Below are positions 16,633-28,300 of a DNA stretch of 64,000 nucleotides, one piece after another. A model generated the notes under the pieces. It was not told where the DNA came from and ran no database searches. It saw only the letters and a list, made by a program, of their open reading frames with translations. Each line of letters opens with the position of its first letter. Position 1 is the first letter of the stretch. Both the position numbers and the translations under genes were made by a program. The stretch is from Tetrapisispora phaffii CBS 4417 (lineage: Eukaryota; Ascomycota; Saccharomycetes; Saccharomycetales; Saccharomycetaceae). The stretch covers positions 124,001 to 188,000 of the forward strand of contig NC_016520.1 in NCBI RefSeq assembly GCF_000236905.1, written 5' to 3'.

Positions 16633-19600
16633 ATGCCAGCATCCTCTAGTTCGACCAGTGCTTTTGTTACAAGTTTGATATTCAATGGTATTATAGCCTT
16701 GATATTCATTATATTGTTTATTAATTTAAGACCAAAATTTACAAGAGTATATGAACCGCGATCGTTAAAAGATATTTATACTATTAAGGAAGAAGAGCGA
16801 ACGGAACCAGCGCCTTATGGTTATTTTAAATGGGTTCCTTTCTTACTTACAAAAAGACATTCTTATTTAATTCAAAATGCGAGTGTTGATGGCTATTTTT
16901 TCTTAAGATACTTGGCAATCATACTGTTAATATCCTTTCTGTCATTTTTTGTTCTATTTCCAATTCTGTTACCTGTGAATGCGACAAATGGCAGGGACTA
17001 TAAAGGTTTTGAATTACTTTCGATGTCAAACGTTACTAATAAGAATAGGTTTTATGCTCATGTGTTTCTATCCTGGATTTGGTTTTCAATTATTATATAT
17101 ATAATTTACAGAGAATTGTATTACTATGTGGTTTTTAGACATGCCCTCCAGACATCTCCATTGTATGATGGTTTACTATCCTCGAGAACAATAATCTTGA
17201 CAGATCTAAACCCAAGCAAAAATTCTGAACTTGAAAGGATCTTCACTAAAGCCAACAAAATATCTGTTGCTAAAAATGTTAAAGAATTGGAAAAATTGTG
17301 CAAGGAGCGTAAATCTGACACTCAAAGGTATGAATCAGCTTTGAATAAAATGATCAAACAATCGATGAAGAAGAAGTTAAAGGCAGATAAAAACAAAAAA
17401 TATCATGATAAACTATACGAAAATGACAGAAGACTTGTCAATGACTTGGAGACATATGTTCCATACGAAAAAAGACCCAAACATTATATAGGTTCTAAAT
17501 TACCGTCATTTTTAAAGATGATTAATGGTAAGAAAGTCAATACCGTCAGCTACTTGAATGAGCATATCCCCGAAGAAAATGAACAGATATTTACGAAACA
17601 GCAGGAGTATGAACACTCTCGCGAGTATCTAAGAACTGTATTTATACAATTTGATACTCAATTAGAGGCGCAGAAAGTATACCAGACTTTAGACTACTTA
17701 TTAGGTAGAGAAAATTATGCGAAAAAGTATATTGGTTATTCACCGGAGCAAATTGTGTGGTCAAATTTAAATATGACTACAAGGGAAAGATCATGGAAAA
17801 GATGTTTGGCTACCACATTCTTAGTTCTCATGATAATCTTTTGGGCAATTCCAGTTGCTGTGGTTGGTATGATAAGTAATATTAGTTTTCTTACAACTAA
17901 AATATTCTTTTTGGAATTTATCAACAATTTACCAAACTTCCTCTTAGGTCTAATTACTGGTATTTTACCCTCGGTGGCACTGTCCATCTTAATGTCCTTA
18001 GTGCCACCTGTAATAATGTATGTCGGAAAACTTAGAGGTTTGACAACGTTAAAACATATTGATTTATACTGTCATAGTTGGTACTTTGCTTTTCAAGTAA
18101 TCGAGACGTTCATTGTTACAACAGGAACATCATCTGCATCGTCTACAGTAACAGCAATTATTGATGATCCATCCCAAGCAATGACTTTATTGTCAAATAA
18201 CCTGCCAAAAGCATCTAATTTTTATATCAGTTATTTCCTATTACTTGGTCTAACAGTACCAACAGGTATGCTACTTCAAATAATTACACTAGTTATGTCA
18301 AAAATTAAAGGAATGTTATTCACATCAACACCGAGGCAAAAATGGACTTCTTATAATACTTTAGCCACGCCATCAATGGGTATCTTATACCCAACAATCG
18401 AAATTATCATGGTTATATTAATTTCATATTCAATTATTGCACCACTAGTATTAGTATTCAGTACATTAGCTTTATTTTTGTTATACCTCGCATATGTTTA
18501 CAATTTGAATTTTGTAATGGGTTTCTCATTAGATTCCAAAGGTAGGAATTATCCAAAAGGGTTATTTCATATTTTTGTTGGAATTTATATGAGTGAGGTC
18601 TGTCTAATTGGTTTATTTGTTATGTTAAAAAGTTGGGGATGCGTTGTATTAGAGGCTTTTTACCTTGGTATAACTGCACTTCTACATATTTGGTTTAAGA
18701 GAAAGTTTATCCCATTATTTGATATCGTTCCTCTAAGTGCCATTTATCTTTCAAGAGGACTTCCAAATTATCAATATCCAAATGAGGACTTGGGAACTAA
18801 AGAAGTTCATGATCTAAGGGAAAGGGTAAAACAGGCATTGGAATCCGATGAAACGGGTGGTGTTCTACGTCTTGCAACAGACCATGAATTGAAAGTAGCT
18901 AATATTTTAAAAACTGAAGAGAGAAATCCGGATGAATCAAGCCCATCAAGTGGAGAAAACACATTATCAGAATCAAATCCATCATCTATTCTAAATGGTG
19001 GCGAGAAGAAAATTATTGAGACTGAACATCTTGAAAATGCCAATGGAAGCAGTGATATTGATGTTGATAACAGAAGAAATAATAACACTGATTTACCTGC
19101 TCATGATGGCTCAGAAGTTGAAGATAAAGACGCTTCATCAAAAACAGGGACAACGTTTGTAAAAGGAGATGAAACATTCAGAAAATTACACTATGAAGAT
19201 CTTGAAGGCTTAGAAAGACCAGTGCTTGGAAACCAGGGAGGAGAGAAACATAAAAGTACCGTAATGCATAATACTGATGTTGGGATTGTTTACACAGATA
19301 AGACAGCTATGACACGCGAATTAGAAGCTTTGCCAGAAAATATTAACAGATCATTCACGTGGAAGCAACGCTTAAAGAATTTTTTCCATCCATCTCAGGC
19401 ATATAAATTTGAAACTATGAGAAAAAGATTACCACATGTTTTTAACACTACAATTGCATACTCTAATAAATTTATCAGTCAAGCTTACATAAATCCGTGC
19501 GTGTCAGATGAGAATCCAAAAATATGGATATGTAAAGACACTATGGGCGTATCTCAACAACAAATCGAGGAAGCAAATAATTATAATTTGTATGTCACTG

Positions 19601-19683
19601 ACGCTTTTACATCATTCGATAAAAAAGGTAGAGCTCAATTTACTTTCAACCCACCTGATTTCCTTTTCGAGGGAAAGAAGTGA
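16633..19683 (+). CDS. PHM7: CSC1/OSCA-family membrane channel protein Phm7
   Basis: The 1016-residue polytopic protein belongs to the CSC1/TMEM63/OSCA (DUF221) family of calcium-permeable, mechanosensitive-type channels. It has the N-terminal membrane segment (about residues 10-30), two more around 90-115 and 140-165, a long cytosolic RRM-like loop (165-390) and the large membrane core (about 395-720). An acidic, S/N-rich cytosolic tail follows, with a family C-terminal segment (FVFNTTIAYSNKF type, ending NPPDFLFEGKK). Four yeast paralogs exist; the position next to the ATG19-like gene and IRA2 points to PHM7 (YOL084W, 991 residues), which in S. cerevisiae is phosphate-regulated and vacuolar or plasma-membrane located. 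RSN1 is the alternative by sequence alone. Confidence 0.88.
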   Translation: MPASSSSTSAFVTSLIFNGIIALIFIILFINLRPKFTRVYEPRSLKDIYTIKEEERTEPAPYGYFKWVPFLLTKRHSYLIQNASVDGYFFLRYLAIILLISFLSFFVLFPILLPVNATNGRDYKGFELLSMSNVTNKNRFYAHVFLSWIWFSIIIYIIYRELYYYVVFRHALQTSPLYDGLLSSRTIILTDLNPSKNSELERIFTKANKISVAKNVKELEKLCKERKSDTQRYESALNKMIKQSMKKKLKADKNKKYHDKLYENDRRLVNDLETYVPYEKRPKHYIGSKLPSFLKMINGKKVNTVSYLNEHIPEENEQIFTKQQEYEHSREYLRTVFIQFDTQLEAQKVYQTLDYLLGRENYAKKYIGYSPEQIVWSNLNMTTRERSWKRCLATTFLVLMIIFWAIPVAVVGMISNISFLTTKIFFLEFINNLPNFLLGLITGILPSVALSILMSLVPPVIMYVGKLRGLTTLKHIDLYCHSWYFAFQVIETFIVTTGTSSASSTVTAIIDDPSQAMTLLSNNLPKASNFYISYFLLLGLTVPTGMLLQIITLVMSKIKGMLFTSTPRQKWTSYNTLATPSMGILYPTIEIIMVILISYSIIAPLVLVFSTLALFLLYLAYVYNLNFVMGFSLDSKGRNYPKGLFHIFVGIYMSEVCLIGLFVMLKSWGCVVLEAFYLGITALLHIWFKRKFIPLFDIVPLSAIYLSRGLPNYQYPNEDLGTKEVHDLRERVKQALESDETGGVLRLATDHELKVANILKTEERNPDESSPSSGENTLSESNPSSILNGGEKKIIETEHLENANGSSDIDVDNRRNNNTDLPAHDGSEVEDKDASSKTGTTFVKGDETFRKLHYEDLEGLERPVLGNQGGEKHKSTVMHNTDVGIVYTDKTAMTRELEALPENINRSFTWKQRLKNFFHPSQAYKFETMRKRLPHVFNTTIAYSNKFISQAYINPCVSDENPKIWICKDTMGVSQQQIEEANNYNLYVTDAFTSFDKKGRAQFTFNPPDFLFEGKK

Positions 19684-19821
19684 ATTTTATACGTTCTATC
19701 ATGATCGAAGAATAATAGACTTACTATTGTTACCACTAATATTAATATCTTATATAATAAATTAATCAATACTTTAATCTTAATAATTAATCTTTCTGTT
19801 GCATACATACATTTTGTAGAC

Positions 19822-19857
19822 ATAGGAATTATAGATCACGTGATATATAATTCCTAT
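19822..19857. repeat. 36-bp near-perfect palindrome centred on CACGTG
   Basis: The two 18-base arms (ATAGGAATTATAGATCAC and GTGATATATAATTCCTAT) are reverse complements except for one position. There is no spacer. The centre reads ATCACGTGAT, a Cbf1-type (RTCACRTG) site on both strands. Confidence 0.85.
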
Positions 19858-19878
19858 TTTTTTAAATAAATAATTTCA

Positions 19879-19886
19879 ATCACGTG
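19879..19886 (+). promoter_or_regulatory. Second E-box (ATCACGTG) upstream of the ATG19-like gene
   Basis: A second RTCACRTG match lies 42 bp to the right of the palindrome centre and 263 bp before the next ATG. Cbf1 or Pho4 could bind it; which one cannot be told from sequence. Confidence 0.5.
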
Positions 19887-20148
19887 TTAAGATTGATATG
19901 ATATAGCAAGTACTTATCTGAAAAAAGGGTTAATGGTAAACTTTTAAGTCAAGATGTTTTTAATTTCACACTTATAATTCCGATAAGATTATAAATTAAG
20001 CACATCATTAGTAAGACTAAGACTATCAATTTGACATTATTAAGTCCATCTGTTGATATAAAACCATATTACCTATTATGAATTCCCTATGCCGCTTCTA
20101 CATATCATATAATGATAATGCTTTATTTTTGAACATGATATTAAATTT

Positions 20149-21378
20149 ATGTCAAAATACTTTCTCAGTCACTTGATTGAAGAATACTTTGGTATTAAAT
20201 ACGCTTTTTCAACGTGTACCATTGCTATAAAGACTGTTTTTAGTGAAGATTTGAGTATTTTACAAAATACAAACACGGATACAATCTTAGACTCAGATAA
20301 AAGCATTAAGGAATTTTCATTTAAATGTTCTAATGGAAATCCAGGTTTGATTACTGTGGTTAAGAATCGTGGACATAACGATCATAACTTTGCAAACAGC
20401 AATGATTGTGTCATGATTCCGAGATCTAGATGGGAAACAATGGTTAGCTGCATAAAACAATTGGAGGAATTTTCGTTATCTAGCAATGGAATGGAACGAG
20501 AGCATATCAACAACAACAACAACAATAATAATAAGATAGGACAACAGAAAGTGAAATATCATGATACAATTATTGATATACCTGAATCTAATTCGAAAGT
20601 TTATGATTTTTTTTCTAAAATTGAAACAGTTTCAGAATTAGAAGAAGTTATGAATGGATATTTGAAGTGGAAAGAAGTTGAACAAAGAGACAATGTTTGT
20701 GATCAAGAAATTAACAACAAGAATGAAGTTGTAGGACATCCATCTGTTAGATCGGACATATCAAGTAAACCTGGCACTGATGATCTGGTGAACGAAAATC
20801 AAGTTGTATTAGCAGTTGAAATAACTAAATCAGACTATCTTATTGAATTCAATGTTATCCATGAAGGAGAAAAAGATCTACCTAGTGATTTAAGACTAGC
20901 ATATCATGATGAGAGCATAAAAATCAATGATCTACCATTAGGTAAACATCCTTTGAAAGCTGGTCGGAATAAAACAATCAAATGCAATACATTCAATCTT
21001 TTAAATACCACAACAGGAGGGGTTACCAGTTCCAATAACCATACCACAAGACAGAACTACATATATATATATGACCCATCGGATGACAGCGTACAATACA
21101 TTGCAAATATTGCAACTCCACAGACCAAAGTATATTTAGAGAAAGCACCAATGTTGTCAGCTCACAATTTACAAAAATACGAAATGCTATCATCGCCATC
21201 ATTATTAAAAGAACAGAACAATAATACTCAATCAAAAAGCGAAGATGATAATGATATTATCAGTACCACCGTCACCAACACAACGTTATCGCATAATCCT
21301 CGCAATACTAAAAGCACTAATTCACGTAGAATATCAGATTGGGAAGACTATGAATTATTAAGTGACAGTGATATTTAG
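20149..21378 (+). CDS. Atg19/Atg34-like selective autophagy receptor (by position)
   Basis: The 409-residue protein sits between PHM7 and IRA2, exactly where S. cerevisiae has ATG34 and ATG19 (YOL083W, YOL082W; 412 and 415 residues). Sequence similarity is weak by eye, so the name rests mainly on position and length. The features fit: a poly-Asn run near residues 122-130, a putative beta-rich region about residues 220-330 (QVVLAVEITKSDYLIEF..IYIYDPSDDSVQYIANI) that could be the Ig-like Ams1-binding domain, and an acidic C-terminus WEDYELLSDSDI. YELL fits the Atg8-interacting [WFY]xx[LIV] motif close to the C-terminus, where Atg19 has WEEL. Such receptors carry Ape1 and Ams1 into Cvt vesicles. 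One gene is present here, not the tandem pair. Confidence 0.68.
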   Translation: MSKYFLSHLIEEYFGIKYAFSTCTIAIKTVFSEDLSILQNTNTDTILDSDKSIKEFSFKCSNGNPGLITVVKNRGHNDHNFANSNDCVMIPRSRWETMVSCIKQLEEFSLSSNGMEREHINNNNNNNNKIGQQKVKYHDTIIDIPESNSKVYDFFSKIETVSELEEVMNGYLKWKEVEQRDNVCDQEINNKNEVVGHPSVRSDISSKPGTDDLVNENQVVLAVEITKSDYLIEFNVIHEGEKDLPSDLRLAYHDESIKINDLPLGKHPLKAGRNKTIKCNTFNLLNTTTGGVTSSNNHTTRQNYIYIYDPSDDSVQYIANIATPQTKVYLEKAPMLSAHNLQKYEMLSSPSLLKEQNNNTQSKSEDDNDIISTTVTNTTLSHNPRNTKSTNSRRISDWEDYELLSDSDI

Positions 21379-22360
21379 CACTGTGTTCGTGTGCATATAT
21401 GTAAAAGTATAAATACCTATATATTTAGAATATGTACTTGTTACCCTACACTCACATTCTTTTGAAATCTCGATATGTAATAGCACGTGATTGACCCCCA
21501 TCATACAAGTGCCTTTTTAGCTTTCCTGCCGCATTGTTGCCGTCGAACACCAACATCCCTTATTGAACCATCACTCCAGCCGTTTTGTGTTTTTACCTTT
21601 TTTTATATATTTTTGTGTCCTTGCGTTCTTGCGTTTTTCTGTTTTTTGTGCAATCTCCGTAGTTCAGAAACTAATCGACTAGAGACCGCGGACAGCTGCA
21701 GTGTTGCCCTGCCATACCCATCGCTTCAGATAATATCGTTGTTTGGCGACGTTTTTCTTATTTCTTCTCACTACGTACGCCACACGTATCGGAAGTACAC
21801 CCTCTATTTGGATAATTGTTACACAAAAACAAACGAATACTAGATATTATGTATGTATGGGTTAACAGCGGTGGTAATAGCTATATATATGTATATAGCT
21901 ATTGTATGTTCTTCGTTTTTCGGGTCTGTCTCTGCGGTTTGTCTCTGAAGGCATACTTTTACTATGTTGTTTTTTTCTCTTCACACAGCTTTTATTATAC
22001 TAGAAGCTTATGATAGCCATTATATTATTAACCGCTAATAGAATATTTAATATATAACTTATATAATACACTTATCTCACACTAATATTTACAAACATGT
22101 TACTCATATATATATAGAGAGAGAGAAAGAGAAAGAGTAAGAGTAAGAACTGATAAAGAAGACAGTCATCCCAATCTACTGCACTTGTATATATTTCACA
22201 ACATATATATACATGTCAGGCTAATCCGGCGGGTTTCTTTTTTTAATTGGTTATAATACAGAATAAACGACTACTGGGACTCAAACCGGTTCGTGCATTT
22301 GAAGAAGTATACATACATATACGAACAAGGAGAACAAAGATATAGATAATACAACACGCG
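21379..22360. other. Long intergenic region upstream of the IRA gene
   Basis: 982 bp. It holds a CACGTG at 21484-21489, a T-rich stretch near 21590-21650, a short GC patch around 21685-21710 (CCGCGG, CAGCTG, CTGCAG) and a purine-pyrimidine microsatellite at 22105-22150. A 118-codon frame at 21487 starts with GTG, is rich in C and F, and matches nothing I know. No RNA gene is recognised. Confidence 0.55.
22105..22150. repeat. TA/GA microsatellite in IRA upstream region
   Basis: A run of TA units passes into GA units and then GAAAGA/GAGTAA units. It lies about 210 bp before the IRA ATG. Confidence 0.7.
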
Positions 22361-25300
22361 ATGCCATATGAAAACGGTAGTCCTTACGATAAAGAAGGAA
22401 CTTTAAATAGAAATGTTGCAATGACAACAACTTTGGTCAGACATTTGCTGAAAGAAAGGATATATCAGCTCTTACCTATAAATTCCTCATATTCTACATA
22501 TATAGATGTCGAGGCTGATGTATATTTTTTATCATCAAGATCGGTTCTATTGAACGTTGCAATCTCGCAAGATATCGAACCAATAGTTACTAATGTATTG
22601 GATTTGATTGACTTAGTGTTGCAGTTTGGTTTGCCAGATGACGCTGACGATGATGATGCCACAACGGGAGATAAGCTGGAGACTATTACCGATTCTCATG
22701 TTGGCGATCAAGCAGTGCAGTCGATTTGTTTGTTATTAAGATTATTAACAGATATATTAGAGTATAATTGGGATTTCGTTGAAAAATCAATGGCAGATAA
22801 CAAGGTTGCTTCGCTACCATCCCCAACAGAAGATATTATTAAAATATTTGAAAAGCAACATAACTCATTTTCAGGTATAATAGCAGGTTTTTCCGTTCAT
22901 AGAACGAATTTTCATGAACACAAACCCAAAGAATTGAACCAAGAAGTAGCAACTAGATTAATGACAACATTGACAAGATTGAAATTTCAACACGTTTCTT
23001 TTAACTTATTAACTATAATCTCAAAAAATTCTCCTTATTTTAAGAGTTCATTGTCATTTAATGATTTAATACCAAATTATGAGTATTTTAAAACAAAGAT
23101 AAATGCATACAATGTATCAAACGACCTCGACAGCAATAATAACAATATAAATCCAGACACATATTCGCATATATTTGAATTGGGTAATAAAATTGATTCA
23201 ACCATTACATACATTCAGAGATTTGTAGCAGCTTCAAATTCAAAAGAGTACAAAAAACATCTCACCGAAATTATTTTAAATCCAATTACAAACGATTACA
23301 TTTATAAACATAGAGGTTCAACAACATCAGCATTGCCATCAGCGTCATCATATTCAAACGATAATAAGAAAAGTTCACCATCAACTGGAACCAGTGCAAT
23401 GCCAGGACCTTCACATGCTTCCAAATCATCAAGAAGTAATAGCACACATTCAGCAAGCAGTTTTCAATCGATGGGAATTAGTTTAACCCCAAGGATTGAA
23501 TCAGATGCGAATAAATCATTACAATGGAACGAAGTTTTAAAGAATTTCGATTTATTTGGTTGTTTCTTTCTGTCAAATACTTCTCTACTCGGATTCTTGG
23601 AAATGTTAAAAAAGCTTTGCAAAACCTTAAATCGGTCAATTTTTACCTGTGTTCTATTATTTTATGCAACAAAGACATTAATGTATTGGATTATGGCAAG
23701 ATCAAGAAGTTTCATAGAGGTATCAAATTCATTAATTGATATTAACAATATAAAGAAATCACCTAAGTTTTCTGCATCCACAGATGTAACAACTTTAACT
23801 ACAGAGCAACAAACTGCCATGAAATTATTAAACACATTTAACGAGCTTTTTTACGATTTGTATACAACATTTAAAATTTCGAGTGTTTTAACAAATCCAC
23901 AATATTTACCAAATATGCACACGGAATATACAACATCGCCACAACCTAAATCTTCAAATACTGTACATATGAAATCCCACGTTCCACCAAGTAATAAAGC
24001 ATCGCCTATCAATACTGATTTGAGATTCTCATATAATTCGGAATCTGATCCCAAACTGGATTACCATATGAGTTCTCCGCCTCCAACACCACTTAGAGAG
24101 AAAAATATGTCACCAGTATATGGTAACATAAGTTATACTAATAGCATTGAGCAAAGTTTCAATGGAGATGCATTAAATTCGGACGATATTCTAATGCCAA
24201 ATCCAGTTTCACTTGCTTATCCGCATAATAAATACGTACTCTCCGCGATGAAGTCGTTTGAATTGTCTCAGCAAATTTCTAATTCAGAGGATTCTTCAGA
24301 CAACAACATTGATAACATGGAAAACTCAGAAAATATAACCAAAGATTCATTTTTGTTACCGCCTACTTCAATTTCCAATCGTGTAACACCAATAGGCCGT
24401 GAACTGAACAAATCTACAACTAGTTCTAGCAGTTCCAATAATACTATAGAATATAATGAAAAAGATGTTTCTCATTTAAAGAATGTTTTGGATCTATATT
24501 CAGCTTTTGATGAATCTGAATCACTAGTCCATACATCGATATTAAAATTTTTAGCTACCATTTCAATGTTAGATCCCGAATTATTTCAGAAGATTAATGA
24601 ATCATCATTTAACGGTATCCCAGATATCGATGAAAACAACAAAATTGTGAAGAATAATCAAAAGGCATATTCCAGTGAGAATGCAATAACCATCAAAAAC
24701 TTATCTCATGGTTTGAAGAAGCTGACGAATTTGAAGGTCCATAAAACAACTAAAACCTCTAAAGCATTAGAGTTACTTGAAATTTCTTTAAATATTTACA
24801 ACGGTACACAGACTACTTCAGATAATGCTATGATCATATCATTAAGAATTTTATTAACAATTTATACATTGTCAGCATCGGTTTCTTTATCAAACAAAAA
24901 ATTAGCCTGTGTAAATTTTTCTAGAAGACTGATGCCAACCTTTTACTCAAGTTTGAAAGTGGATTCAAAAGCAAAGTTACTTGAAAATGAAAATAAACAA
25001 ATTTCAAAGATCTTAAAGATGAGACATAAGTTAAATAGTCAATTCCAGTTAGAATTTATTGCTGCATCTCTGCAATTAAGCACGGATGATTTCTTGGATT
25101 ATTTAGGTCTAGATGAATTATGTGAGAAATTAGATACAAGAAAGTTGGTATTATACACAGAAGGTTTAAGAGTTTTTTTCCATTTACCATGTTGTGAAAA
25201 CTTAAGGAAAAGAGCAGCAATCAAATTAGCAAAAGTGTTTAAGAAGATATTTTACAACATATCAGAAATTCTTCTGAAAGAGTTACCGATTATAAATGAC

Positions 25301-28300
25301 GATAATGTATCAAAGAGTATCGAATCAATCATTGATGGCACCATTGTAAATGAATTTGGACCCAAATCATTATTTAAACCAGTTTCTCCGAGTACTGGTG
25401 TGGTTACAAATCAATCAGATACGGGATCAACTCCAATCTCTCTTAATAATCATTTAGAACAGAATCAAGGTAATTGGGTTACACACCCAATCATAGCATC
25501 GCTTGCTTCACCATCTTTCTTTTCACCTTCCGGCAGTGCTGAAATTATTTCGAGAGATATACCGAGCGTGAATAATGAATTATCTTTAATTTCTCCTACT
25601 GCACAAAGGGCTCCTCATAATTTTCTAATCAATAAGAAACATCCATTAATATCTAACTCGGCAAGAACTAATGGATCACCTATAAGCACCCCAGGAACCT
25701 CAAAATCATCTGCCAATCCATTACTGTGTGATAATTCACGTCAAACTCCTGGATCTAAATTGACAGATGATGATTTATCGAGTTTATTAAAAAAAAAGAT
25801 TACCTCTAATCTTGAATCAAGTAATGACATACTTCTAATAGGGCATAGCACAGAAATCAACAATGCCAGAAGAATCATTATTAATATTTTTAGTATCTTT
25901 AGAAAGACGGCTAATTTCATAATTTTACCACAGAATGAAGATATAGAGCGTGGCAATGTTGAAACCGACTTTAAACAGATTGTAAAACCTATTTTCGTGT
26001 CAATTATAGATATTGATCCAGTTTTAGAGACAACGGCTTGTTCATTTATGAATATGTTGATTACTTATATGTCTCATTTACCCAATAACATTTCATCGAA
26101 TGCGCTCGTTGACTACAATTTATTTTGTAGTTACTCAATAACTTTATTTTCAACAGCACTATTTGATTTAAATTTGCCAAACAGAAAGAGGGAAGTATTC
26201 TTGGATATTGTCAACAAATTAATGGAGTTAAAGAATTCGGTGTTGAAATTAGCTGGAAAAGCTGGTCGCTTAGAAAGGATCATACCGGTGGAAAAAAATA
26301 CTTTTGTGTCATTGACCAGTACATTAAACAGAGGTTTGTTTGTATCTCTTCATACAAATAAATCGAATATTCAGTCACTGCTAACAAAAACATTTTCACA
26401 TTTCACAGACAGTATAAACTTTTATAAAAGCTCAATCGGAGAGATAACTGAAAATGAATTTGGAAATATAGATTTCATTCGAGCAATGTCAAAGGGTACT
26501 TATGTTTTATCCGGGTCTGTTGCATTTCAACGTAAATGTAGAACCAATATTTTGAAATATATTACTAAGCCTGATATGGTTTTGTACGATTGTTTCCACA
26601 CCATTTTCAACAGATGGTTGCATATTTCAAAAGCTGTCACACTGTCTAGATCGGACATTGCCGACTTCAGAAGTTGTGCTGGTTTATTAGCAACAGCTTC
26701 TGGTACTCTTCTGACTATGGTCGAAGACGATCAGTATAATTCTTCTATATCAGTCGAGATCAAAACAGATATATCTAGAAAAGTCAACTATTTTATAGGA
26801 AAACAATGTCAATGGTTAAATAATGAGCATTTGTTGACAAGAGAAAATTCAAGAGACATTTTATCATCGGAATTACATCCATTGTCATTCAAACTTTTAT
26901 TTCATAATCTGAAGAAAAAAATGGTTGAAATAAAGGATGTAGATTTATCTAATGATAAAGCAGATTATTATTTCATAATTTTGGAACAAATTAGTATTAT
27001 CATCAGAACAATTTTACACCAACCATATAGCAAAGATCTACTATTCTTGTTTTCTATGGAAATCATAAACTTTATTGATGATTTAGTTATTCTGGTCGAA
27101 AAAATTTCACACAAATCTTTAAGATATAGGAAGGGAATCATTTACTTGTCAAAAATGTTTAAAGCCATTGAAGATGCGGAGGAATGTTTGGCAATAAAGG
27201 GGCATTATGCTTTAAAAAATAGGTGGTTAAAGGTTCTAATTTTTTGGTTTCAATATTCAATCTCGAAAGAGCTGGATTTTGATAATTTGTCAAAACCTCA
27301 TCGTGATATGAACTTACCTAAACGTGATGAAGATATGTTATATTTAGATACATCTATTGAGTCTTCAAAGGCAATTGCATATTTAACAAATGGTATTCTT
27401 CTAGAAGCTGCATATTCTGCTTCGAAGGAAGAGTATAGACGTTCAATTGGTTTCGAGTTTAGAAATTATTTTGGTATTTTGTTAAAAGGTATTGAAAAAA
27501 CAATTGATATTAAAAATTGTCCAATTTCCCTGAAACATAAAATCAACACTTTAAATGAAAATTTAAGTATATCCTTGCAAAACTTATCAAAGGCAAATAT
27601 TGAACCAGCTCTACAATATACCTTGCATATGGGTTATTCTGAAAATATAGATATTAGGAAATCGTTCTTAAATGTATTCATTAATGTTGTAAAGAATTAT
27701 CCTTCGCACGTTTCATCCCAACAAAAAGAAAAAAATGAGGCTACTGAAAGTATATTAACATTTTTAATTGAAAATGTTCAAATTGTGTCTTATTCTATCG
27801 ATTTATGTGAGCCTTCTGAGATGGACGGATTTGCCGTGAGTATGTTAACTACTTTTGAATCTAGAAACGCAGGACACATAATAGTATCTCAACTTATTAA
27901 GGAAGAAATTCAAAAAGCACCAAGATCAATGGATATACTGAGAAGAAATAGTATAGCAACAAGGTCTTTATCCATATTTTCAAAAGCAAAAGGACGCGAA
28001 TTTCTAATTGCACTAATTTCTCCTATACTTGATGAATTGATTGAAAGTAAGGATTGTTTTGAAATAGAGAAATTATCAATAGATGACAAAAATACTAAAA
28101 CACAAATATTGATATTCAAAAAGTACTTGGTGAAATTTTTAAACTCAATGAAGTCTTCGATGAATATCTTTCCACCCGAGTTATTGTATATTTGCCAAAT
28201 GATATATGAAGAGGTTTCTAAAAGGTTCCCTGAATCTGCTTTAGTTGCGGTGGGTTCCTTTGTCTTTTTGAGATTTATTTGTCCTGCATTAGTGAGTCCA

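Larger units (their letters stand above)
19684..20148. other. Intergenic: PHM7 3' end and ATG19-like promoter
   Basis: 465 bp, AT-rich, with two CACGTG cores. The first (19837-19842) is the centre of a 36-bp near-perfect palindrome; the second is at 19881-19886. No RNA gene is recognised. Confidence 0.65.

Noticed and set aside
19836..19990. Possible point centromere: CDEI-like ATCACGTG followed about 95 bp later by TTCCGATAAG
   Set aside because: The spacer is not AT-rich enough for CDEII, and the CCG region matches the CDEIII consensus at few positions. The syntenic position is not near a centromere in S. cerevisiae.
21487..21843. 118-codon plus-strand open frame upstream of the IRA gene
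   Set aside because: It begins with GTG, is rich in C, F and L from T-rich DNA, and matches no known family.
22275..22290. GGACTCAAACC resembling a reversed tRNA B box
   Set aside because: One core position is wrong and the surrounding minus-strand sequence cannot fold as a tRNA.
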